From: Acidimicrobiaceae bacterium
Lineage (GTDB): Bacteria; Actinomycetota; Acidimicrobiia; Acidimicrobiales; RAAP-2
Assembly (NCBI GenBank): GCA_003161255.1
Contig: PMOQ01000059.1
Span: 1 to 64,000, forward strand
Direction of reading: 5' to 3'
Length of the DNA stretch: 64,000 nucleotides
Below, piece after piece: positions 57,394 through 64,000 of this stretch; position 1 is the stretch's first letter, and each line of letters opens with the position of its first letter. The translations under genes and the position numbers were made by a program. Under the pieces are notes generated by a model, which saw only the letters and a list, made by a program, of their open reading frames with translations, did not search any database and was not told the DNA's origin.

Positions 57394-58047
57394 GTGGCTG
57401 AGCTGAAGGGCCTACGCGACGACGTCTACCGGCGCCCGTTGGCCACGGCCCTCGAGCGCCTGGCCATCGGGCCCGGGTGGCGTTGCGTCGACGTCGGGGC
57501 CGGGGGCGGCGACGTCTCGGTCGCCCTGGCCGAGGTGGTCGGCCACACCGGGCGCGTCTACTCGGTCGACTCCGACCCGCTCGCGCGCGACGAGGTGGCC
57601 CGGGCCGCCGCCGCGCACAGCCAGGTGATCGCGATCACCCAGGCCGGCGAGGACCTCATGCTCCCCGAGCCGGTGGACCTGGCGTTCTGCCGATTCCTCC
57701 TGCTCCACGTGTTCGACCCCGCGGTCGTCCTCCGGCGGATGGCGGACGCGGTGAAGCCGGACGGGTGGGTGGTCGCGCAGGAGCCGATCACCTCGGCCGG
57801 CCGGATCGGCGGTTCGCCGATGGAGATGCCCGACGCCCGGCATCCCGACATCGGCGCGTTCCTCCCCGCTCTTGCCCGCGACGCCGGTCTCGAGCTGGTC
57901 GACGCATGGGCGGAGGCGCCCGCCGGGGTGGGGCCGGGTCCGGTCGCCGCGTACCTCGAGACGCTGACCGGAGTCGACCCGGGGGAGGACCCGATCGTGT
58001 TGCCGCCGCTCGTTACCGTTGTGGGTCGCCGCAGGTCGCCCGGGTAG
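57394..58047 (+). CDS. SAM-dependent class I methyltransferase
   Basis: A protein of about 217 residues with the Rossmann-type SAM-binding loop CVDVGAGGGDVSVALAEVV near residue 32, an acidic residue at VYSVDSDPL, and LAFCRFLLLHVFDPAVVLRR, in which FCRFLLLH replaces the usual motif IV. The N-terminus VAELKGLRDDVYRRPLATAL resembles small-molecule methyltransferases. The start is uncertain between TTG (57391), GTG (57394) and upstream codons that overlap the neighbour. It lies 10 bases before mcd. The substrate is unknown. Confidence 0.78.
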   Translation: MAELKGLRDDVYRRPLATALERLAIGPGWRCVDVGAGGGDVSVALAEVVGHTGRVYSVDSDPLARDEVARAAAAHSQVIAITQAGEDLMLPEPVDLAFCRFLLLHVFDPAVVLRRMADAVKPDGWVVAQEPITSAGRIGGSPMEMPDARHPDIGAFLPALARDAGLELVDAWAEAPAGVGPGPVAAYLETLTGVDPGEDPIVLPPLVTVVGRRRSPG

Positions 58048-58056
58048 CGTCAGGCC

Positions 58057-59658
58057 ATGGCTACCGACCCCATCTCCGATCCGCTCGGCGCGGCCACCGA
58101 GACCGTCGAACTGGCCGAGTCGGTCGTGGCCACGGCGGCCGGCACGCTGGCCAAGCGCGGGGGCGTCGACGCAGAACAGGTCGTCGCGTACGACCTGGCC
58201 CATGCCGCGTCGGGCGCGGTCGTGGCCCGGTCGATGCTCGACTACGGCACCCACGGGGAAACCGAGCGGGACCTCACCTGTGCGTTCGTCGCCGATGCGC
58301 TGGTCGATCTGGCCGCCCGCGTTGCGGGCCGTGAATCGCGCTGGGGCGTGGACCCCGGGTGGTCCGTCCCCTCGGCGAGCTTCCTCGAGGCGTATCGCTC
58401 GCCCGAGTTCCTCGCCGCGTTGTGCGGGAAGACCGGGCCGAACCACCTCGACGATGACTTCGAGCTGGTGCGCGAGACGTTCCACCGGTTCGCGGAAGAG
58501 AGGGTCCGGCCACACGCCGAGCACGTGCACCGGACCAACGGCGACGTGCCCGAGGAGGTCATTCAGGGCCTGGCCGAGCTGGGCGGGTTCGGGCTCTCGG
58601 TGCCCGAGGAGTACGGCGGCTTCGCGTCCGGGACCGAGAGCGACTACATGGGCATGGTGGTCGCGACCGAGGAGTTGAGCTGGGGGGCCCTCGGCATCGG
58701 CGGATCGCTCATCACCCGGCCCGAGATCCTGACCCGGGCGCTGCTGAAGGGCGGCACCGAGGCGCAGAAGCGGCGGTGGCTGGGCAAGCTGGCCAGCGGC
58801 GAGACCATGGTCGCGGTCGCGGTCACCGAGCCGGACTTCGGCTCCGACGTGGCCGGCCTGGTCACGGCCGCCTCCAGGACCGACGGTGGGTGGCTGATCC
58901 GGGGGGTGAAGACCTGGTGCACGTTCGCGGCCCGAGCCGACGTCCTCATGCTGCTCGCGAGGACGGATCCGGATCGCACCAGGGCCCACCGCGGCCTGTC
59001 GATGTTCATCGTGGAGAAGGACCGCGCCGACGGCAAGGGGTTCGTGCTGACCCAGGACCGGGACGGCGCGTCGGGACGGCTCGAGGGCCGGCCCATCGAC
59101 ACCCTCGGCTACCGGGGCATGCACTCCTACGAGCTCAGCTTCGAGGACTGGTTCGTCCCCGACGCCAACCTGATCGGGGGCGAGGACGGGGTCGGGCAGG
59201 GCTTCTACATGCAGATGCAGGGATTCGAGAACGGGCGCCTGCAGACCGCCGCGAGGGCGCTCGGGGTGATGCAGGCGGCCTACGACGCCGCCTACTCGTA
59301 CGCGGCCGAGCGCAAGGTGTTCGGCGCGCCGGTGCTCGACTACCAACTCACCCAGAACAAGTTGGCCAGGATGGCCGCGACCATCCAGGCGATCCGCCAG
59401 TTCGCCTACCGGGCGGCACGCCTCATGGCCAAGGGCGAGGGGACCCTCGAGGCGTCGATGGTGAAGGCATACGGCTGCCGGGCCGCCGAGTGGGTGACCC
59501 GGGAGTCCATGCAGATCCACGGCGGCATGGGCTACGCCGAGGAGTTCCCGGTCAGCCGCTACTTCGTCGACGCTCGTGTGCTGTCGATATTCGAGGGCGC
59601 CGACGAGACGCTTGCCTTGAAGGTGATCGCGAGGCGGCTCCTCGAGAACGCCGCCTGA
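58057..59658 (+). CDS. mcd: Acyl-CoA dehydrogenase with N-terminal extension, likely methylsuccinyl-CoA dehydrogenase
   Basis: A 533-residue acyl-CoA dehydrogenase with about 150 extra N-terminal residues, mostly helical (DLAHAASGAVVARSMLDYG), as in methylsuccinyl-CoA dehydrogenases. The core begins FELVRETFHRFAEERVRPHA and has VTEPDFGSDVAGLVT, WLIRGVKTWCTFAA and the catalytic-glutamate loop IFEGADETLALKVIARRLL. The extension and the neighbouring mch and mcl genes support oxidation of methylsuccinyl-CoA to mesaconyl-CoA. The reaction is inferred from context; an unrelated branched acyl-CoA substrate is the alternative. Confidence 0.85.
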   Translation: MATDPISDPLGAATETVELAESVVATAAGTLAKRGGVDAEQVVAYDLAHAASGAVVARSMLDYGTHGETERDLTCAFVADALVDLAARVAGRESRWGVDPGWSVPSASFLEAYRSPEFLAALCGKTGPNHLDDDFELVRETFHRFAEERVRPHAEHVHRTNGDVPEEVIQGLAELGGFGLSVPEEYGGFASGTESDYMGMVVATEELSWGALGIGGSLITRPEILTRALLKGGTEAQKRRWLGKLASGETMVAVAVTEPDFGSDVAGLVTAASRTDGGWLIRGVKTWCTFAARADVLMLLARTDPDRTRAHRGLSMFIVEKDRADGKGFVLTQDRDGASGRLEGRPIDTLGYRGMHSYELSFEDWFVPDANLIGGEDGVGQGFYMQMQGFENGRLQTAARALGVMQAAYDAAYSYAAERKVFGAPVLDYQLTQNKLARMAATIQAIRQFAYRAARLMAKGEGTLEASMVKAYGCRAAEWVTRESMQIHGGMGYAEEFPVSRYFVDARVLSIFEGADETLALKVIARRLLENAA

Positions 59659-59668
59659 GGCAGAGCGG

Positions 59669-60607
59669 TCAGGACTCGGACCGCCGCAGCCCGGCGCGCT
59701 CCCCTCGGGTCACGAACTTCGTCGCCATCTTGCGGCTGGCCTCGTCGATCATCTCGTCCCCGAACATGACCGATCCCCGGCCCTCTTCCTCGGTGGCATG
59801 GCGGTACGCGTCGAGTATGTCGAACGCCCGATCGAACTGCTCCTGGGTCGGCGAGTACACCTCGTTCAGCACGGTCGCCTGGTCGGGGGTGAGGGCCCAC
59901 TTGCCGTCGTAACCGAGCATCCGAGTCCGCATCGCGAAGTCGCGCAGCGCGTCCGAGTCCCGAACGTAGAGGAACGGGCCGTCGATGACCTGGAGCCCGT
60001 TGGCCCGTCCTGCCATCAGGATCTTCGAGAACACGTAGTGGAAGTGATCGCCCGGGTACTCGGGGATCTGTACACCCCCGGTCAGAACCGGCATTTCCAT
60101 CGATGCCGCGAAGTCCGCGGGTCCGAAGATGATGGTCTCGAGACGGGGCGAGGCCGCGCAGATCTCCTCGACGTTGATGAGGCCCCGGGTCGTCTCGATC
60201 TGCGCCTCGATGCCGATGTGGCCGATCGGTAGGCCGCAGTTCTCCTCGATCTGGGTGAGCAGGAGATCCAACGCGATCACATGGGCGGCCGACTGCACCT
60301 TCGGCAGCATGATCTCGTCGAGGCGCTCCCCCGCTCCCGACACGACCTCGATCAGGTCGCCGTACGTCCACTTGGTGTCCCATGCATTCACTCGGACGCA
60401 CAGCACTCGGTCGTCCCAGGCCAGGTTCTTGATCGCGTCGACGGCCTTCGCCCTGGCCCCGACCTTCTCGCCAGGGGCTACCGCGTCTTCGAGGTCCAAG
60501 AACGTCATGTCGGCGGCGACCGTCGGGGCCTTGGCCAAGAAACGCTCGCTGGACGCGGGCGTGGACAGGCAGGAACGGCGGGGCAGGTCTCGGGAGCGGG
60601 CGGACAT
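59669..60607 (-). CDS. mcl: HpcH/HpaI (CitE-like) L-malyl-CoA/beta-methylmalyl-CoA lyase
   Basis: A 312-residue TIM-barrel lyase. It shows CLSTPASSERFLAKA, FLDLEDAVAPGEKV (acidic metal residues), CVRVNAWDT (Arg for the CoA or oxaloacetate-like end), HIGIEAQIETTRGLIN (metal Glu), and FGPADFAASM. It would cleave beta-methylmalyl-CoA to glyoxylate and propionyl-CoA, and malyl-CoA to glyoxylate and acetyl-CoA. The start MSARSRDLPRR at 60607 is chosen; the open frame upstream is shadow. It converges with mcd, only 10 bases apart. Confidence 0.88.
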   Translation of the reverse strand: MSARSRDLPRRSCLSTPASSERFLAKAPTVAADMTFLDLEDAVAPGEKVGARAKAVDAIKNLAWDDRVLCVRVNAWDTKWTYGDLIEVVSGAGERLDEIMLPKVQSAAHVIALDLLLTQIEENCGLPIGHIGIEAQIETTRGLINVEEICAASPRLETIIFGPADFAASMEMPVLTGGVQIPEYPGDHFHYVFSKILMAGRANGLQVIDGPFLYVRDSDALRDFAMRTRMLGYDGKWALTPDQATVLNEVYSPTQEQFDRAFDILDAYRHATEEEGRGSVMFGDEMIDEASRKMATKFVTRGERAGLRRSES

Positions 60608-60818
60608 GCGCCCGATGGTAACGGTTGGCCTGCTCCGCTCGAAAGCCCTGGCAGCGCCGGTCCACAGACCCACCACCGTCACTCTCTTAGGGGTTTGATA
60701 CGAGATCGTCACGAAGTCGCCAAGATCGGCGGCACGCTGGGGCTTTGGACAGTTTCGACCGATATCGGCCCCGGATGGCCGCTTGGGTGTTTGACCCCTC
60801 GGTGCCCAAGTCGTCAAG
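60608..60818. other. Divergent intergenic region
   Basis: 211 bases lie between the leftward lyase and the rightward NlpC/P60 gene. No operator palindrome or riboswitch core could be recognised by eye. It should contain promoters in both directions. Confidence 0.4.
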
Positions 60819-61952
60819 ATGATGCGCATCGTGACTGACGTCGAGGGGGGCTCAGCCCGATCCGCGCCGCTGTCCCCGCAGAGCCGTCGGCAGCTCTGGC
60901 GGATTCGGCGACCGGCTTTCGCAATCCTCGCAGTCGGCTCGCTTTCGGTACTCCCGATCCTGGCCACGTCCACATCCAGCCAGGCCGCCACGGCCACATC
61001 GCTCCAGGCCCAGGCCAACCAGCTGCAGCAAGAGATCCAGTCGACCGGCGCGCAACTCTCCGCCGTCGGCCAGCGTTACGACCAAACTCGCAACGAGCTC
61101 GCGTCGATCGACGGCCAGATCGCGACCACCCAGACCAAGATCGCATCGGACCAGCACACCGTCGGCATCGACCAGATCCACCTCCGCTCGGCCGTCGTCG
61201 ACGCGTACCTGAGCGACGGGACCGCCGGCCAGGCCAACCCGTTGTTCTCGGGCAACCAGAAGAGCTACGCCGCGGCGCAGGAGTACGGACAGGTCGCGAC
61301 GGGCAACCTCGATGTGGCCGTGGCCAACCTCCACACGGCCCAGGTCGCGCTGACCGTCGAGCGCTTCAACCTGGACACCCAGCGGGGCTCGGCACAGGCG
61401 GCCGTCAATGCCGCAGCCGCAGCCCAGGCGGCGGCCGATCAGCAGCAGTCCGCTCTCGAGTCGGAGCTGGGCCAGGTGAAGGGCCAGCTCGGCACCCTCG
61501 AGGAGGAGGCCCAGGCGCACGCCAACGGCGTCCAGGGGACCATCACGCGCGGCGTGCTGACCTCCAGCGAGAACTTCCCGCCGCCACCGTCTGACGGTAC
61601 GGCCGGCTCGCGCGCCGTTGCCGCAGCGGAGAGCCAGATCGGCGTCCCCTACGTCTGGGGCGGCGAGTCGCCCGGGCGAGGCTTCGACTGCTCCGGCCTC
61701 ACCGCGTGGGCGTGGGGCCAGGCCGGCGTCTCCCTGCCGCACTACTCGGGCGCCCAGATGTCCGACAGCGCACCGGTCCCGGTGTCCGACCTCGAGCCTG
61801 GCGACCTCCTCTTCTACGGCGCCGGCGGCAGCCAGCACGTGGCCATGTACGTCGGCGGCGGCGAGATGATCGAGGCTCCCTACACGGGCGCCTCGGTGTG
61901 GGTGACCTCACTCCGGCTGGGCGACGGCTTCGTGGGAGCGGGCCGGCCCTAA
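60819..61952 (+). CDS. NlpC/P60 peptidoglycan hydrolase with coiled-coil N-domain
   Basis: A 377-residue exported cell-wall hydrolase. A basic N-terminus followed by a hydrophobic stretch (FAILAVGSLSVLPILA) and ATSTSSQAATA forms the signal peptide. Residues ~60-240 are a heptad coiled coil (QAQANQLQQEIQSTGAQL and on), as in RipA/CwlO-type enzymes. The C-terminal domain has GVPYVWGGESPGRGFDCSGL (nucleophile Cys), SQHVAMYVG (His) and EMIEAP. It cleaves D-Glu-meso-DAP bonds at the septum or wall. ATG at 60819 or the next codon are both possible. Confidence 0.92.
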   Translation: MMRIVTDVEGGSARSAPLSPQSRRQLWRIRRPAFAILAVGSLSVLPILATSTSSQAATATSLQAQANQLQQEIQSTGAQLSAVGQRYDQTRNELASIDGQIATTQTKIASDQHTVGIDQIHLRSAVVDAYLSDGTAGQANPLFSGNQKSYAAAQEYGQVATGNLDVAVANLHTAQVALTVERFNLDTQRGSAQAAVNAAAAAQAAADQQQSALESELGQVKGQLGTLEEEAQAHANGVQGTITRGVLTSSENFPPPPSDGTAGSRAVAAAESQIGVPYVWGGESPGRGFDCSGLTAWAWGQAGVSLPHYSGAQMSDSAPVPVSDLEPGDLLFYGAGGSQHVAMYVGGGEMIEAPYTGASVWVTSLRLGDGFVGAGRP

Positions 61953-62011
61953 TCGCTCGCTGGGCGGGATCTGAGAGGCACCGGGGCCATACTGGGGGTG
62001 AACACACGCCC

Positions 62012-62911
62012 ATGAAGCCCATCCCCGTCGCCTTCCACATCGGGCCACTCGAGATCCATACCTACGGGATCGGCCTGGCCCTCACGTTCTGGTTCGCGTA
62101 CGGGTACTTCTCCCGGCGCCTGCGCGAACGCGGGTACTCGACCGACTGGGTCGGCGGGATGTTCATCTGGGTCATCGTCACGGCCGTGGTCGGCGCGCGG
62201 GCACTGCACGTGCTCTCCAACCTGTCCTTCTACGACGCCAACCCGGGCGACGTGTTCGCGATCTGGCACGGCGGCCTGTCGTCGTTCGGCGGGATCCTCT
62301 TCGCCGTGCCGACCGGGATCTGGCAGACCCATCGGCGCTGCCCGGATCTGCGCGTGATCGAGGCTCTGGACCTGGTCGCGCCGGTGCTCATGGCCGCGTG
62401 GGCGATGGGCCGGCTTCTGGGGCCACAGCTCATGGTGGCCGGCGGGGGGCACCCGACCCACCAGTGGTTCGGCATGTACTACGCCGGCCAGGCCGGCAAG
62501 CGGCTCCCTGTGCCGATCTTCCAGGCCTTGGAGGACTTCTCGATCTTCTGCGTGCTCATCGCGTTGGAACGCCGCCTTCGGCGGTGGCCCGACGGCACCC
62601 CGCGGGCCGGCTTCCCCGCCGGGGGGGTCATCGGGGTCGGGATGGTGCTCTGGGGCATCGAGCGGTTCTTGGACGAGCACCTGTGGCTCGGCGAGGACGG
62701 CCACCTCGGGTCGCTGCTCGTGCAGGTGGCCGGGATCGCGCTCGCCGTCGGCGGCGTGGCGCTGGTGGTGGTCACCCGCCGCCGCTGGACCGCCTGGCTC
62801 GGGGCCGGGGCCCCCGGCGGCCGGCCGGACGACGCCGAGCCGACAGCGGAAGACTCCACGGAATCGGGGGGACTGGACGAGCCGAGCCCCGAAGGGGTCG
62901 GCTTGCCCTAG
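62012..62911 (+). CDS. lgt: Prolipoprotein diacylglyceryl transferase-like membrane protein
   Basis: A 299-residue polytopic membrane protein. N-terminal MKPIPVAFHIGPLEIHTYGI, the catalytic-type segment WHGGLSSFGGI (His86) and the overall helix pattern match Lgt, which attaches diacylglycerol to lipoprotein cysteines. However, the conserved G-R-x2-N-F/C region is GRLLGPQLMVAGGG, keeping Arg but lacking the family Asn. The C-terminal tail is long, acidic and disordered (DDAEPTAEDSTESGG). It may be a divergent Lgt or a paralogue with reduced activity. It lies 59 bases after the NlpC/P60 gene. Confidence 0.75.
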   Translation: MKPIPVAFHIGPLEIHTYGIGLALTFWFAYGYFSRRLRERGYSTDWVGGMFIWVIVTAVVGARALHVLSNLSFYDANPGDVFAIWHGGLSSFGGILFAVPTGIWQTHRRCPDLRVIEALDLVAPVLMAAWAMGRLLGPQLMVAGGGHPTHQWFGMYYAGQAGKRLPVPIFQALEDFSIFCVLIALERRLRRWPDGTPRAGFPAGGVIGVGMVLWGIERFLDEHLWLGEDGHLGSLLVQVAGIALAVGGVALVVVTRRRWTAWLGAGAPGGRPDDAEPTAEDSTESGGLDEPSPEGVGLP

Positions 62912-63450
62912 ATGGCCGGGGTGGGCCCCGGGACGGGCGTCGGCACCAGCGACGCCCGCCACTCCCCCACCCGGGCCGACAGCTCGTCGGCCGACAGCAG
63001 GAGAGACTCGTCGGGAACCGCATCGACCAGTGCCCGCTGGACCACGTAGTCACGCGACGCAGCGGCGAACATGCGCCGCCGCTCCGTGACCAGCGCGTTG
63101 GGCGGGTCGACCACCAGGAAGCCGAACAACGCGAACACGGCGTCGAGGTCGTAGACGCACGGGGCCCGCCCGAGCAGGCCGGCCCGCTTGCTCGCGAGGA
63201 TTGCCGCCCCGTGCAGCACGTCCTCGTGGTCCTCGCCCGGAGTCAGTTCGAGCCGATCCTCGAAACGGCGGGCGACCCGAAGCGCGAACCCCTGGTCCGG
63301 TCCGGGCGTGCCGTGGCTCGTGCCGGTCGGGCGGGTCGCCCCCTTGAGGTCGCCGGGTCGGTCGGACAGCCACTGGTCGGGCACCGACAAACGACGCGCG
63401 CCCCGGACCTGGTCGGCTTCGGTGATGGGGACGAAGCTCGGCTGGGCCAT
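62908..63450 (-). CDS. Hypothetical protein, 180 aa
   Basis: An open frame of 180 residues that begins MAQPSFVPITEADQVRG and shows protein-like composition: RRLSVPDQWLSDRPGD, DVLHGAAILASKRAG, VYDLDAVFALFGFLVV and PDESLLLSADELSARV. No known domain was recognised. It is convergent with the Lgt-like gene (overlap of four bases). A role is not predictable. Confidence 0.72.
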   Translation of the reverse strand: MAQPSFVPITEADQVRGARRLSVPDQWLSDRPGDLKGATRPTGTSHGTPGPDQGFALRVARRFEDRLELTPGEDHEDVLHGAAILASKRAGLLGRAPCVYDLDAVFALFGFLVVDPPNALVTERRRMFAAASRDYVVQRALVDAVPDESLLLSADELSARVGEWRASLVPTPVPGPTPAI

Positions 63451-63488
63451 CGCCGCTCAGGGTATCGGATCGGTACCGCCCCCAAGGA

Positions 63489-63698
63489 ATGACCAGGGCC
63501 CGTGACCACGACCCCAAGTACGTCGGGGGTACAAACAGGATCGCCAACGAACTGGCCGACATCCTCTACTGCGTGATCCGGCTCGCGGAGCACTACGAAG
63601 TCGATCTGGAAGAAGCGCACCCGTCGGCCCGAAGTGCTGAGTGGAACTATCTCCATCCACGTGCCACTCCGCCTTGGACCACGCCGAAGCGCCCGTGA
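63489..63698 (+). CDS. MazG-like NTP pyrophosphohydrolase C-terminal fragment
   Basis: A 69-residue frame whose first 55 residues (NRIANELADILYCVIRLAEH, then YEVDLEEA and SAEWNYL) match the second half of a MazG-like all-alpha NTP pyrophosphohydrolase, including the E-x2-D of the second motif. The first half with the E-E-x2-E motif is missing, and the last 13 residues are proline/threonine rich. It is likely a truncated remnant rather than an active enzyme. Confidence 0.5.
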   Translation: MTRARDHDPKYVGGTNRIANELADILYCVIRLAEHYEVDLEEAHPSARSAEWNYLHPRATPPWTTPKRP

Positions 63699-63845
63699 GC
63701 CGACGATTCGGAGACAGGGCGGCAACTGGGCCCATAACGCTTGCGCGGAGAGCAGGGTGCGTGCCACTCGAGCAGTTCGGAGACACCGCAAACGTTGGCT
63801 GACCCGGCGCTAGATCGTCACCTGCCACCCGTTTAGGATCTCCTG

Positions 63846-64000
63846 GTGACCGGTGCAAGCTCCAACGAACCGGTGCTGATGGAAGCGGACGTCGACGGGG
63901 TCCGCCTCCTCACCCTCAATCGCCCGGAGCAACGCAACTCACTCAACACAGAGTTGGCCGCCGCGCTCTTCGCCGCCCTCGAAATCGCCAACGCTGACGC
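63846..64000 (+). CDS. Enoyl-CoA hydratase/isomerase N-terminus (runs off window)
   Basis: From a GTG at 63846 the first 51 codons read EPVLMEADVDGVRLLTLNRP and EQRNSLNTELAAALFAALE, the usual start of a crotonase. The gene continues beyond the window, so the catalytic part is not seen. About 150 bases separate it from the MazG-like fragment. Confidence 0.7.
   Translation, partial: MTGASSNEPVLMEADVDGVRLLTLNRPEQRNSLNTELAAALFAALEIANAD

Noticed and set aside
57412-59520. A 702-codon minus-strand open frame across the methyltransferase and mcd genes
   Set aside because: Composition is low-complexity Arg/Gly/Pro/His with no family signature; the plus-strand genes below it have clear motifs.
60660-60818. 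A c-di-AMP (ydaO) riboswitch before the NlpC/P60 gene, as often found in Actinobacteria
   Set aside because: The conserved core elements could not be recognised in this leader by eye.
1-64000. CRISPR array, prophage, tRNA or rRNA genes
   Set aside because: No regularly spaced short repeats, phage structural genes, cloverleaf sequences or rRNA segments were noticed on reading.

Overview
The window is high-GC, densely coded actinobacterial DNA. Supporting signs are frequent GTG/TTG starts, many 4-base ATGA/GTGA/TTGA overlaps, TetR/AcrR regulators, F420/LLM-type oxidoreductases, a cytochrome P450 with a 3Fe-4S-type ferredoxin, and an actinobacterial-style ethylmalonyl-CoA gene set. No rRNA or tRNA was seen, so placement below Actinomycetota is not possible; a soil or marine member (Acidimicrobiia or a mycobacteria-like lineage) would fit. 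No CRISPR array, prophage or intact transposase was seen.

Layout: 0.1-13.1 kb is a long leftward run holding an LLM monooxygenase, SDR, Gfo/Idh/MocA oxidoreductase, TauD-type dioxygenase, acyl-CoA synthetase, two Rieske oxygenases, SnoaL-like proteins, a TIM-barrel isomerase, ferredoxin, P450 and a 6-oxocamphor-hydrolase-like crotonase. At 13.6-15.2 kb are a TetR regulator and an SMP-30 lactonase. From 15.2 to 31.6 kb are a D-aminoacylase-like enzyme, four amidohydrolase_2 proteins, acyl-CoA synthetases, an acyl-CoA dehydrogenase, an alpha/beta esterase and a Baeyer-Villiger monooxygenase, with at least two decayed TetR genes. At 31.8-36.7 kb are a TetR gene, a double hot-dog hydratase, an acyl-CoA synthetase, a DUF35 protein and a thiolase-fold protein without the thiolase cysteine. 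At 37-45 kb are a PRISE-type reductase, an orphan solute-binding protein, a fifth amidohydrolase, a 340-bp mobile-element remnant, two SDRs and a fused E1 dehydrogenase. At 45-55 kb is a beta-oxidation set: two acyl-CoA dehydrogenases, an acyl-CoA racemase-type enzyme, enoyl-CoA hydratase, hydroxyacyl-CoA dehydrogenase, thiolase and an aminoglycoside-phosphotransferase-fold kinase. From 55 kb the content becomes more housekeeping: MutY, the ethylmalonyl-CoA pathway enzymes Mch, Mcd and Mcl, an NlpC/P60 hydrolase, an Lgt-like protein and a truncated MazG-like ORF.

How the genes could work together (inference): ring oxygenation by P450, Rieske and TauD enzymes, Baeyer-Villiger oxidation plus ester cleavage, C-C hydrolysis by the crotonase, CoA activation by four ligases and beta- or retro-aldol chain shortening together resemble catabolism of an alicyclic or polycyclic terpenoid or steroid-like compound. 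The acetyl- and propionyl-CoA formed could feed the ethylmalonyl-CoA pathway. A shared operator-like palindrome, TTGTACYGACCRGTACAA, occurs five times at four promoters in the 9-46 kb part and ties several of these blocks into one putative regulon.
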